Assembly: GCA_949751835.1 (NCBI GenBank) | Contig: CATKHK010000009.1 | Span: forward strand, 1 to 64,000 | Length of the DNA: 64,000 nucleotides | Direction: 5' to 3' | Origin: Blepharisma japonicum | Taxonomy: Eukaryota; Ciliophora; Heterotrichea; Heterotrichida; Blepharismidae | Position numbers and translations under genes: made by a program | Notes under the pieces: generated by a model | What the model was told of the DNA's origin: nothing | Database searches by the model: none | The model's input: the letters and a program-made list of their open reading frames with translations, nothing else | In this document: piece after piece, positions 12,575 through 23,125 of the stretch | Position numbering within the stretch: position 1 is the first letter of the stretch | Layout: every line of letters begins with the position of its first letter

Positions 12575-13189
12575 ATGGAAAGAACAGAAGAAGAGCAGCT
12601 AATAGACTTTTTAACAAGAACTAAAAACAAAAGAAAAAGACTTATAAAAATAGCAAACAAGTACATAAAGAAAAACCAGCTTAAGCCTGAGGATTTGAGT
12701 GAATTAAGATCTTCATCTCAGCCTCCCAAAATAAACGAATTCCCAGGACCATCTCCTAGAGGTTTCAAGAACTATAAAAATTTGATCCAAGAACAATTAA
12801 CTAAAATTTCAACTCCAAGTATGAAAGAAAATAGAAATAAAATGATTTCAATCAATGAATTATTTCAGACTAAGCCATCAAATGCATCATGGAACCCTGT
12901 AATGCAAAAGATCCTTCAAGATACTTATTTAAATGCTCTTCCAAAGGTCAAACGCAAAATGTTTGAGTTAAAGCCATTTGAAAGAAATGATAAAATTAAA
13001 GTCATCAAGCCCATTCTTAGCACCAAGTTGACTCCAACTATTGAGGCTGAATGTCGATCTTTCAGCGCACAAAGAGAGCTAAGAGAAAGTGATGTGCCAT
13101 TATCAACTCGATTTACAATAAAAAAGCAATTACTTTTGCCTGTTTTAACAACAGCGAAAACAGAAAGATCTAATGTATTTTCGTTTTAA
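12575..13189 (+). CDS. hypothetical basic protein, 204 aa
   Basis: ATG 12575 to TAA 13189. The protein is Lys/Arg-rich with a helical N-terminus (LIDFLTRTKNKRKRLIKIA) and Pro/Ser patches (SPRGFKNYKN). It has no signal peptide, membrane span or known motif. It lies 130 bases downstream of the giant surface protein on the same strand. I do not recognise it. Confidence 0.65.
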   Translation: MERTEEEQLIDFLTRTKNKRKRLIKIANKYIKKNQLKPEDLSELRSSSQPPKINEFPGPSPRGFKNYKNLIQEQLTKISTPSMKENRNKMISINELFQTKPSNASWNPVMQKILQDTYLNALPKVKRKMFELKPFERNDKIKVIKPILSTKLTPTIEAECRSFSAQRELRESDVPLSTRFTIKKQLLLPVLTTAKTERSNVFSF

Positions 13190-13606
13190 CTACTGTATAA
13201 ATAAACACAACGCTAATCTAATTTTCAGATGTGAAATTGAATTTTAGTAGTTAACTGCTAAGAATAGTTCAAATAATAAACTAATAGCCAAATATTAAGC
13301 TTAAACTGCTATATGCAAAAAATTTTGAAAGATAGCTTTAATTGATAAATTGCTATTTAGAAGCATCATCTCGCATCTTAATAAAAGTCAAAACAGGTTA
13401 TCATATATTAAAAAAAAGAATATTTAAAAGCAATTCTTCTTAAATTATTTAAAATAACTTTTATTTCTTATAAATTCAACTGAAATTCGATTATAGAGGC
13501 TATAAATTATTATCTTAAGCATATCCTCTTCTTATTTAATAGTTAAGCACTCCTATAAAGTTTCGATATTAAATAATTAATCACTAATAAGCTAAATAGT
13601 TACTAC
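13190..13606. other. intergenic between convergent genes
   Basis: About 415 AT-rich bases. I see no feature. Confidence 0.5.
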
Positions 13607-13906
13607 TTACAGACCTTCAAGTGCTTGCGCAATATCACCTCTTAATTTTTTGCATTCTAGTGCTACTCTTTCCTTATTTCTTTTGATTTGCTCTAAAAGC
13701 TTATCAATCAGAATTTCGCTTCGAGAAAGTTCTTGATTCTCTGATTTTTGAAAAGGACTTTGCGATCTGCTAGATCTATAAAGACTCTGGGTTAAACTTT
13801 GATTACTTTCATGCTTTCCTCTTCCATCTCTTTCCTTTTCAGGTGGAGATGGTTTTCTTGATATTTCCAAATCGATTTCATTGAGTAAACGACTTGAGGC
13901 TCTCAT
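13607..13906 (-). CDS. hypothetical small coiled-coil protein, 99 aa
   Basis: I chose ATG 13906 (MRASSRLLNEIDLEIS); upstream codons are open but hold no ATG. The middle is Ser/Arg-rich and disordered. Residues ~60-99 form an amphipathic helix (ILIDKLLEQIKRNKERVALE) with heptad spacing. Ends in TAA. No family recognised. Confidence 0.6.
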   Translation of the reverse strand: MRASSRLLNEIDLEISRKPSPPEKERDGRGKHESNQSLTQSLYRSSRSQSPFQKSENQELSRSEILIDKLLEQIKRNKERVALECKKLRGDIAQALEGL

Positions 13907-14605
13907 TTTTAATTTTGAAATAGTTATTATACTCTTAGAGAAGTACAAGTTGCAAGGCAAAATATATTAGTAGTTACTGAGATGCTGTGAGATTATTCTT
14001 TGATGATATTAACTATATAAAAAATCTTCAATTTAATTATTTAGAATTCAGAATTATATATCAACTGAAAATTATTTTAAGCTATCATCCGCACATCATC
14101 TATTTCAGTAAACCATATCTTAACCAAGCTTTTGAATTGGAGACCAACAGTTTCAGATATTACTTGTAAAATCCTTTTTTGAGGCTAGAGTATTCGAACA
14201 TAATATGCAAATGTATTATATAAATCATTAAAGCTCTAATTATATATATCTTTTTCTATTCAACTTCAATTTGAAACTGATAAATTCTTTCATGGGTTTT
14301 GTATTACATAAAAAATGCTTATTGATAGGAAGTTCTGCCATCTATTTATTATTTTCAATGGAAACCCTATCTCTCCCGATCAATCATATCAGCATAATAT
14401 TAAATAAGTTTTGTGGAATTTTTAATTCCCATATATTAAATTGCATGCAGCAGCCAATGCATGAAATTGCATTCCAAATATAAGGCTACATATTTGCTTA
14501 GACAATAAGAAATAAAATTTTGAGAATGCCCCGCCAAAAAATCCGCAACTTATATAAGAAAAAAATTACGTTACTTGCATATTAACGTTAACTATTATTT
14601 TAAAA
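13907..14605. other. intergenic, AT-rich
   Basis: About 700 bases between divergent genes. Two short plus-strand frames here (13987-14169, 14271-14483) have hydrophobic AT-driven content and no recognisable motif; I treat them as chance. Promoters for both flanking genes should lie here, but no motif stands out. Confidence 0.45.
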
Positions 14606-15265
14606 ATGGCTCGACCTCTCGAAGTAGTCCCAGAAATGCCAGACAGCAAGTCGTCTGCTGATTCCCCTATTCAAACTCATAGACGAATCTCAAGCTCCTC
14701 TATGACAAAACAAAAGCCAAGTAAAAAAGCTGATCCAGTTGGAAAACAAATTTGGTTTATGGCTCAGGCACACAGGGATTTAGAAAGAAAATCGCTTATG
14801 CTTCAAAGCAGAATAAAAGAACTTCATATTGGAAATTATATTGATAAGAGATGAAAAGAAATGAATATAGATGTCTCTGAAGAACCTAAAGAAAAGCCTA
14901 AGCATAAAGCCAATAAATCTCAAGGAGATCCAAAATCTAGCTACGCAAAAGCCGTATCTAGTTATGCAACGAATAAAAATAGCAGTAAAAAACTCAATAA
15001 AAGCGAAACCAAAAAGGGCAAGGAAAATGACATAAAAGTCATGCAAGATCGAGCTCTGAAGAGTGCAGCAAACAGTTTTTTTAAAGAAAAAAACTCAAAT
15101 ATCATTGAAAACGCACAAGGAAGCAGTGATATTTTTAAAGAAAATTGTGATAATATCAAGAGTAAAAAAGAAATGCTGCTAGAAAAATATGAAGGGCTAA
15201 ACTATAAAGCCAGTGAAAAATCATGTAAAAAGAGAAGTAAATCAGTCTCTTCGGTGCCTTTTTAA
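14606..15265 (+). CDS. hypothetical Lys/Ser-rich protein, 219 aa
   Basis: ATG 14606 to TAA 15265, with one TGA=Trp (14852) inside an otherwise unbroken frame. A short ordered stretch at ~45-85 (GKQIWFMAQAHRDLERKSLM) is followed by a highly basic, low-complexity Lys/Ser/Asn region. This could be a nuclear or cytoskeletal protein; there is no diagnostic motif. Confidence 0.65.
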
Positions 15266-15346
15266 ATTGCGCACATATCCAAGATATAAATAAAATTTCC
15301 ATTAAATAAAAATGAATTTTAATTTTAATCGGTCATACTTATTATA

Positions 15347-16306
15347 ATGATCTCCAACTCAATCCTATCAAAGCTAAAATCCTCTGTTTCATCAGATAAC
15401 GAACTAGAAAGTGGCAGCTACACTCCTATCCACATGACTCCTAAGCAGCTTTCAAAGCCTCCATCTTCTCGAAGCTCCTTTTCATCCTCAAACTCAATAG
15501 ATATTACAAATTCGAACGGCAAGAAATGCTATGTATGTGGTAAAAGCTTCACAATTCGGCGAAAACATATATGCAAATTCTGCAACAACGCTGTCTGCTC
15601 AGACGATTCTCAAAAAACTAGGATGATGGAAGGATTTGACGAGCCACAAAGAATCTGCGACTTGTGTGACCAGGAAGAGACCAAAAAAGAAATTGACCAA
15701 GAGATTGAAGAAGAAATCAAACAAATGAACGCTGCTCTAAAAGTTGAGCGAGAAGCCAACGAAAGGCTAAATAGGGAATATTTCGATGTGACAGCATCGG
15801 TAAACCAGCTTGAAACCGAAATTCAAGAAGCAAAAAATAAATACGATACCAAAATTTCTGACTTAAACAAACAAATTCAAGCTGAGCAGGAAGAAAAAGA
15901 GAAAATTAGAGAAATGATAGAAAAGCACAAAAAAGACATAGAAGAGTCTATAAAGGTGGAAAAAATGATGAGGGAAAAGTGTGTAGAAACGCAGAAAGAG
16001 ATTGAAGGAATTGATAAACATATTGAAGGGATGGAAAAAACAAAGGCAGAAGTAGCTGAGAAGAATGAAGTTATAAATGAAAAAATCAAATCAAGTTTAA
16101 ATTTGGAGCAGCTGAAAAAACTGCTGTGCCAGAGGTGTGACAAAAGGATAAGTGAAGCATTTCATAAGAGGATCAAAAGCAATGAATATGTGGATGAGCC
16201 ATATCCTGGTATTGATGAAGACAGGCTAAGCGTTTTGGACAGCGTCAGAGAAATGAGGCAGTCTTTGCATAGCAGTAATGGGAATAAAGAATGTTTGATA
16301 ATGTAA
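15347..16306 (+). CDS. FYVE-like zinc finger and coiled-coil protein with CaaX end
   Basis: 319 residues. A Ser-rich N-terminus leads to a FYVE-type finger at ~61-109 (CYVC, RRKHICKFCNNAVC, RICDLC), including the basic RRKH-C patch that contacts PI3P in FYVE domains. A long charged coiled coil follows (~115-255), then a CxxC pair (CQRC) and a tail ending in CLIM, a textbook CaaX prenylation box. FYVE fingers target PI3P on endosomes; a C-terminal lipid would add a second membrane anchor. The WxxD signature of classical FYVE is not obvious, so FYVE-like is the safer label. It is followed 30 bases later by the DENN-MORN gene, also a membrane-traffic protein. Confidence 0.8.
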   Translation: MISNSILSKLKSSVSSDNELESGSYTPIHMTPKQLSKPPSSRSSFSSSNSIDITNSNGKKCYVCGKSFTIRRKHICKFCNNAVCSDDSQKTRMMEGFDEPQRICDLCDQEETKKEIDQEIEEEIKQMNAALKVEREANERLNREYFDVTASVNQLETEIQEAKNKYDTKISDLNKQIQAEQEEKEKIREMIEKHKKDIEESIKVEKMMREKCVETQKEIEGIDKHIEGMEKTKAEVAEKNEVINEKIKSSLNLEQLKKLLCQRCDKRISEAFHKRIKSNEYVDEPYPGIDEDRLSVLDSVREMRQSLHSSNGNKECLIM

Positions 16307-16335
16307 TCACTTTATATAATCCCTATTAAATTTAA

Positions 16336-18649
16336 ATGAAAAGCAAGCTGAAAACTCTTCTTCGCAAAGGAAACATTTTAGCACCGCCAGATGTCACAAA
16401 CCTCAAGGAATTCCTTAACAAGCTCAGTGAGCAAGTGTCTCCTCGTTTAGCCTCCCACATAGAGGCTTCTTCTGAAGGCCCAGTCCATTCCATTATATTA
16501 ATAGGATTCCATCACAAAAAAGGCAGTATTGTTGAGTACAAATATCCATCAGAAAAAGAAGAAAGTGATTTATTGCCATATCTTGCTCTCCCAGACTGCA
16601 TCCACAACGAAAGCGTATTTTCTAATTAGTCAGATTTCTTATACTTTCTAGTTCAAATTGGAGGGAAGCTCAAATACTGTGTAAGCTGTTTCAGACAAGT
16701 TCCTAACGAAAATATAAGTGCTGATATGTCTAGGAACTACGTACAGAAAGCGCTGGTAGCCATATCAAATTTACCGTTTTTTGGAATAATATCGTCGAGA
16801 ATGCAAGCTACTACCCATGCCTATTTTGAACAGAAAAATTTTGAAAATACTGAAATTATTACTGACATTTATAATTCCTTGACTTCAGGACTGGAAAGCT
16901 GTGGGGTTTCGGACTTGTACGTGGGGTTTTCGGCAAGGAGGCTAATTCATATGTTTAAAGAAAAAGTAATGATGCTTTGGAAGCTGGTGTTACTGGAAGG
17001 AAGAATTGTGATTTATTCAAAAAAGCCGAGCCAGTTGTCTTCAGCTGTTTTTGCATTGCTTTCTTTGTTCCCAGGGCAGCTCTGTTTTGACGCAGATAGC
17101 AAAATTTATGAAAAATATTTAAAAAGCTTAAAAATGTATGGGCTTCCATTGGAGCTTTTTAATGACAATTTTGTGGTTCATCCTTATTTTTCAATTTTTC
17201 AGCTGGATGCATTAGAAAAGCCTGGATATTTGATAGGCTGCACAAATCAAATGATAGTTGAGCACCCCAAAACGCAAGCCCATGCAGTTCTTAATATAGA
17301 GGAAAATAAGCTGGATATTTTATTGCCAAAAAAATCAGCAAAATGTATCAAGCTGAACTCTCATGATAAGACATTTATGAAAAATATTATCAAGGTAAGG
17401 CATAAGTAGAAAGTTGATGATACCTGAAATGAAAATGAGGATTGGTTTGGGTCTGACACTTTAATGTGAACAGGCAGCGATGATTATATTAGGTCTGAAT
17501 TTCATATGTACCTGAAAAATAATCTTGCTAATATCGCATTATTGAGAGAAAAACTTATAGGTGATAGCGACCTCAAAGATATCCCAAGTCTCCCTGATTT
17601 TGATGAACCGTCTGAAAATGAAGCCAATGCCAATATTCTTAAAAAACCAAAAAAGAAATCAAAATACCAAAATCTTGACCCTAGGCTCAATAAATTGTGG
17701 AAATTCAAGAAATATATGAAGAGCTTTAGGATGTCATTCTTGTTTAGATGGTCAAGCACGTATAATTTTAACCAGTGAATGAAAAACTACCCGTCTTTTC
17801 TGGCAAGTCTTTCATCTTTTTCCAGTATTTTCTATTTAGACTATACAGCGCGTATTAAAATTTCTTATGAAAATGGGGATGTTTATACCGGATCAGTGCT
17901 TTCAGGAAAAAAGCATGATCAGGGTATATTAGAAGAATTCAACGGAAACCGTTATGAAGGTCACTGGATTTCAGATCAGGTAATTTTCTATTAGGAGAAG
18001 TGGAATGGGAACTTACACGACTCAAGATAACCAATATGTTTATGATGGAGAATGGCTTGATGATGAAAAATCTGGAAATGGACGAGAAATTGACCATGGG
18101 GTGCAGTACTCTGGAGGATTTTCTAAAAATTTGTATAATGGATATGGAGTATATATAGACCCAGAAGGTAATATGTATGATGGAGATTGGTCAGCAGGGA
18201 AAAAATGCGGTGTTGGCCATTTTAAAAATTCAATTGGAGATTCTTATAGTGGAGAATTTTGTGAAGGAGAATTCCACGGCCAAGGACAGATCACCTTTGC
18301 GAATGGAGATGTGTACGTCGGCATGTGAAAACTAGGGAAACAGCATGGAATAGGAGAGTTAATCACAAAAGGCCAGGAAAGCTTTAGAGGAGAGTTTTAT
18401 GAAGGAAAATTACATGGGAGGATTTCAATTACTAAAAAGAATGGATGCAGGATTGATTGCAATTATTTTGAAGGAGAAATGAATAGAGGGTCAGTGGAGA
18501 TTTATTATGATGACGGAAGAGTATATCAGGGATCTGTCGATGAAGAGCTGAAGCCAAATGGAAAAGGAGTTATGCACATGCCATCAGGAATGTTTGTAGC
18601 AGCAGAGTGGGAGCATGGAGACCGACTGATGAGTAGCAGTGATATCTAA
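16336..18649 (+). CDS. AVL9-type DENN protein fused to C-terminal MORN repeats
   Basis: ATG 16336; introns 16615-16629 and 17395-17409 (both 15 nt and in frame), plus a third site at 17980-17994. The N-terminal ~480 residues follow AVL9 closely: GFHHKKGSIVEYKYP, LPFLALPD-like LPYLALPD, CVSCFRQV, a core around ALLSLFPGQLCFD, and a downstream W-x-GSDDYIR segment. About nine MORN motifs (YEGHW, YDGEWLDDEKSGNG, YSGEFCEGEFHGQG) follow to the TAA at 18649. DENN proteins act in Rab regulation and AVL9 in late secretory traffic. MORN repeats usually bind membranes or scaffold. At the third intron a plain 15-nt excision leaves the frame one base off; a 16-nt excision restores a perfect MORN repeat. 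Confidence 0.85.
17979..17995 (+). other. intron site with a one-base frame discrepancy
   Basis: GTAATTTTCTATTAG (17980-17994) looks like an ordinary 15-nt intron, but removing it leads to a TAA within 12 codons. Removing 16 bases (either 17979-17994 or 17980-17995, which give the same mRNA) joins YEGHWISDQ to RSGMGTY with exact MORN spacing. Either splicing is not strictly GT-AG here or one G is an assembly error. Confidence 0.6.
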
Positions 18650-18784
18650 GATTTAGCGCTGCAATAAACTAAATATAATTTAAGCAGCCTGTCTAAAATT
18701 TAGTCTTTAAATCATTTTTCATTCTATTATTTCGTTTTAAAATATTTATTATGATAAATTTCTGAAAAGGGTCATTCAAGATGC

Positions 18785-20425
18785 TTACAAAAAAATCATA
18801 AGCAAAAGAATGCCAATAATCGCAATAATTGCTTTGTTTGTAATATTTAACGAAAATGTATCGTTTTGCCTTTTTCCAGGACATGCTCCTCCTTTGTCTC
18901 CATTGTCACAGTTGCAAACCCCTCTAATGCACTTCCCCCTTCCACTGCAATTATCAAGACATGGCATTTCTCTGCACAAAATATCTGATTCTGGGCATGT
19001 CAAAAATCCATAAAAACCCGGCACTTTTACTGTTCCACCAGTAAAAGGACAAGCTACAGAAACGTTTCTGATATGGATAATGGCAGCATCAGAAGTGCAA
19101 GTAACGTTATGACAAATTGCATGATGCTCTAGGCTGCTCGTGGAGTTTGAATAAGTCCCTTCTATGCATCTGCAGCTTTCACACATAACTTCTCCATATA
19201 ATTGACTAATATCTTGCATACGTGGATTGGTTTCTCTGCAGTTACCTTTATAAAAGGGTTTGACGACAGGACAATAGTCAATATACTCGTCTTTGCCACC
19301 TAAATATGGGTTAGAAAAGTATTGAAAAGGTTCTGGCAGCATATCATGGAATTGGTTCAAATTGCAGTTTCCTTTTCTTAAGTGCCGATAATCGCATTGG
19401 GAATAGGTAGAATTCAGGCAAAATTCATTAGATAAGGGTTTATTATCAACGATGCACTTTTCTTTTAAGAATTTGCAACCTTTATGAAATCCTCAGACTG
19501 GCTTATTAATTATTTGATAATTTACTTTGTATCAGCCTGAGTCTTCGAAGACAGCTAAAGATATATCTGAATAGCCAATGTCATGAATATCGAAATCTGG
19601 TACCATAAAATCGTCATTCATAATTCTCTTTTCTCAGTGAGACCCTAATGTCCCATTCACTTTAGAAACATCAAGCCCAATTCCTTCAATTTCCGAACAA
19701 TTAAAATGTTCTTTTGCCTTTGCGAGTACATTAGGTGTTTTCAGTTTTGCTACAGTCTTATTTCTCTCAACTCCCCATAATAAGATTTCATCATTCGTAT
19801 ACTTGCTCCCATCTGGCTTAACTCACAAATCCATAAGATTGACGCTGAAAGCCAAAATATGAGACATTTCATGAATTACAGTCGAAAGGGCATCTTCAAA
19901 AGTTTCATTTTTAAGTCCTCCAGTCTCCAAATGTAAACGGCCAGCGAGAGGGTACCCTAATCCTTTTTCCACAAGGCAAGTGATGGCTCAGCCAGCAAGT
20001 CCAGTGTCATTATTGCCTGCTGTTAAATAAATTACAACGTCAGCATTGACCCCAACTGTCACATGTTCTCGAGGAATTTTGAATCCTCCACAGTCTCTCC
20101 CAGAATAGCCTGGAAAAGTAAGGCGGCCAATTACTGGATTTATTAAAAGGGTTTTTCGAAATCACTTGATGGCCCCGTCGACTACATAAGTTTTGATGAA
20201 TTTTTGAGTTTCCAAAGGGACTTTTAGTTCTCCATAGTGGACATATATTCTGATGGGCTCAAAGTCGATTTCTCTATCAAGTAGAAGCCTGTTGTTTTCA
20301 TCAAATTTCCTTGAAAACGCTGGCATGACTTTGCTGGGCTTTGCTCTGTGTTCATCTGCGTGGCATTCTCCACTAAAAACAAAAGGAAGGTTCAGCAGGA
20401 TGGAAAGTAAAAGTCCAGTAAGCAT
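18785..20425 (-). CDS. leishmanolysin-like M8 zinc metallopeptidase
   Basis: 546 residues from ATG 20425 in one frame containing several TGA=Trp codons. Signal peptide ~1-18. The zinc motif HEMSH is at 185-189, and the third ligand is H263 in SHWEKR, whose Trp is a TGA codon; MNDDFMVP supplies the downstream Met-turn as in GP63. Cys-rich C-terminal domain, an EGF-like module (CSGRGKCIRGVCNC), then a hydrophobic end (IIAIIGILLLMIF) that may be a membrane anchor or GPI signal. M8 enzymes are surface or secreted proteases and are expanded in ciliates. All three zinc ligands and the catalytic Glu are present, so it is probably active. Confidence 0.92.
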
Positions 20426-20900
20426 AAATGAAATTTTAATCGTTGGTACTGGAATAAGCTGACAAATTTTTGTGTTAAATTAAATCTACTCTCTTTAATT
20501 CTATGAGTTTTTAAGATAATTGAAATAATTAGTAATATTTTGTTAGCATGGCTGATACAACACAGGGATATTACAAATTGGCATGCTAAAAAATTACTTA
20601 AGAAATGATACATGAATTTTATAATTTAAAATTATGGTAATGAGTTAAAGGAGACTTAGAATTCAGGAAAGCTTGGAAATCGTATAAAATAAGTTACCAT
20701 AGTTTTTAAAAAGACCAAGCTTTTCTTTTGCTAAAATAAAGCATTTTTATATCTCAATATCAATGGTGTAATATATCAAAAGAATATAGATTGCTTAATT
20801 TGAAAATTAAAACACCTCTCTAACCCCATAATTAGATATCGCAGTATCGAGTCTTATAAAAGCTGATTATGCTATAAAATCCTTATTATCATAAGAATAA
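20426..20900. other. intergenic, AT-rich
   Basis: About 475 bases upstream of leishmanolysin and downstream of acyl-CoA oxidase. I see no feature. Confidence 0.5.
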
Positions 20901-22964
20901 TTAAAATTTATTCATGTAGCATTGCATTTCTTTTATAGCTTTTGTCCATTTTGGAAGATCATAAACACAAGGAGCATTTTCCACAGCTTTGATGTACCTT
21001 TCATAAACTTGTCCATCACTGTTTCCCAGCACAGAATTTAAAATATGATCTGGCACAGCAATCGCGTCAACTACTCTGACTGAATCCTCAGTTACTTCAT
21101 TACAAAGCTCAAGGACCGTTTCTTCGATCATCCTCATTTGCTCCTCACTAAAGCATGACAAAAATGGCCCTGTTTCTTGTTCAAATATATGATTCATATA
21201 TAAAAGCATGATCGATTCAACTACTTTTTCCGTTTCTTTGCATTTCATTCCAATCTCCTTAGCAAACCTATAGAACTCTTTCGCCATTAAAACTTCTCCA
21301 AAAGAAATCGCCATTTTCTTGAGATAAAATACTTGAGAATTGTTCCAAACAGCTGTAATATTGTTCATTTTTTGGCCAAGATTCTGAATTCTAAATAGAG
21401 AAGAGTTCAATTGGTAATTAAATTTATACTCCAGCATAGAAAGTAAAAACTCAGGATTTCTTAGTTGAGATTTTGAATTGAAATCAGGCTTTATTGGATC
21501 AATTTTAATGAAATTGAGTAGCTGAGATTTGATGGGAATTCCTTTAAAGGTGCCTTGAATAAGCTTCATTAAATATCTGGATGTTTGTTGGAGGATTATA
21601 TTATTATCACCTTCTCAAGTTAGATGAGCATCAGCATCTGCTCTTAGCCTTGGTAGCCCAGAATATGCAGAATACCCATGGCCTCCACAAGCTTCTCTGC
21701 ATTCTTGGATAGCATTTCTGCTGTACCATCCAGCTATTGCTTTAAAAGCAGAAAAAATGGCATGCAGCTCATTCATTTCGGCTGATTCATAGTCCACGCT
21801 GATAATCTCAAGGTTTTCTCTTCTAAGTCTATAAGCTAGTTTAAATGCCATATTTACTGCAAAATTATTCGCAAGATGTGGCATAAGCCTATGTCTTTGC
21901 AGCTGATAGTCCAATATTGAATTTTCTGATTGTTCTCCAAACTGCTGTCTGACAGCTGAATATCTAATAGCAATTGTTAACGCGTTTTTCATTGACATAT
22001 CGACTGCGGCTGGAAGGCCAGTTCTTCCTCCCATTAAGCCACTGAGCATAACTCCTAGCCTTTTTTCGTTTTTCTTTATTAAACTTTTGAATTTTCCATC
22101 ATTAGAAATTTGTGAAAACCTGTCAAGCAAGCAGTCATATGGAGCTCGATAATTTTTAAATAATATAAAGCCATTATCTATTGAGTCTAAGCCTGCCTTC
22201 GCACCACAGTCGCCGATTATTATTCCTCTGCACGGTCTATGGGTATTTTTATCCCTGATTTTTATAGCAAATGAATGGACACCATAATTCGTACCATTGA
22301 TTATTAATTGGGCAAATAAAACAGCTCTGTTAGCTGTCTTAGCTGCAGCACCAATCCACCACTTAGCAGAAGTGGGTGTAGGAGAATTTATTACAAATTC
22401 TCTTGTGTGATGATCATAATTAGCTTGAGTTTCAATAGATAAAAAATTTGAGCCATGCCCAAGCTCAGTCATGGCACAACAGCCATAGTCTTTTAGGTCA
22501 TAAGCCCTTTCAATAAGCGGCTTGTGCTTTTCAGTCCCAAGGCTTTCAATAGTCTCCATATACAAAACGAAATGTACTGCTGATTTTGTGCCTAGACCTA
22601 AATCATATGCAGTAAAGCCTATGCCCATAGCTTTTCTTAAGTCTGGGTCTGCTCTGTTAAGTTCTTTGTTATTTTGGGACTTTTTACAGAGATAGGTCAT
22701 TTGTTTGTGAGCTCTTTCTCTAATTGCGTCTCTGCTCATTTCAAACTCCTCAAAACGATTGAATAAATCTGGTCGGTCTTTTATAGCATTTCACATTGAT
22801 TTGTATACAGAGTAGAAAGGGCTAAATACCATTTCACGAAGTAGCTCAGAGTTGAAAGGTCTTCCTCTTTTTCTGTATTCGTCTAGGCATGAATTTTTGG
22901 TGTTGAAATTAAAATGGCTTGTCAAATGTGTTTCAATTATCATCAGCCGTCTATTTTCCGACAT
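20901..22964 (-). CDS. acyl-CoA oxidase
   Basis: 687 residues from ATG 22964 (MSENRRLMIIETHLTSHF), one frame with TGA=Trp. The family length is ~660-700. Diagnostic stretches: CCAMTELGHGSN (acyl-CoA dehydrogenase signature 1), WWIGAAAKTAN, VRQQFG, and ECREACGGHGYSAYSGLP (signature 2). The enzyme catalyses the first step of peroxisomal beta-oxidation, oxidising acyl-CoA to enoyl-CoA with FAD and passing electrons to O2 to give H2O2. The C-terminus is CYMNKF, not an SKL-type PTS1. Import may depend on another signal or a partner subunit, or the enzyme may lie elsewhere. Confidence 0.93.
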
Positions 22965-23125
22965 TTTTATTATTAATTTTATTGATAGTATATTTCTGGT
23001 AAGGGTTAACGAAAAATAATTTTTCAATTGGTTGAAAAATTATGTAAGTGAGTTTTCGCTTGAAGTTCAACTTTATATGCATTAAGAATTTTATCTCGAA
23101 GGCAAAATTAATATAAAAGTTATGA

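Noticed and set aside
13987-14169. Plus-strand frame of ~60 codons
   Set aside because: Low-complexity Ile/Tyr/Asn content typical of random AT-rich DNA; starts at a non-ATG context.
14271-14483. Plus-strand frame of 70 codons with hydrophobic content
   Set aside because: No motif, AT-driven composition, no support from neighbouring exons or intron signals.
17951-17975. GTCACTGGATTTCAG (17961-17975) as a 15-nt intron
   Set aside because: It fits GT-AG and 15 nt, but its removal would delete HWISDQ-type residues required by the MORN spacing.
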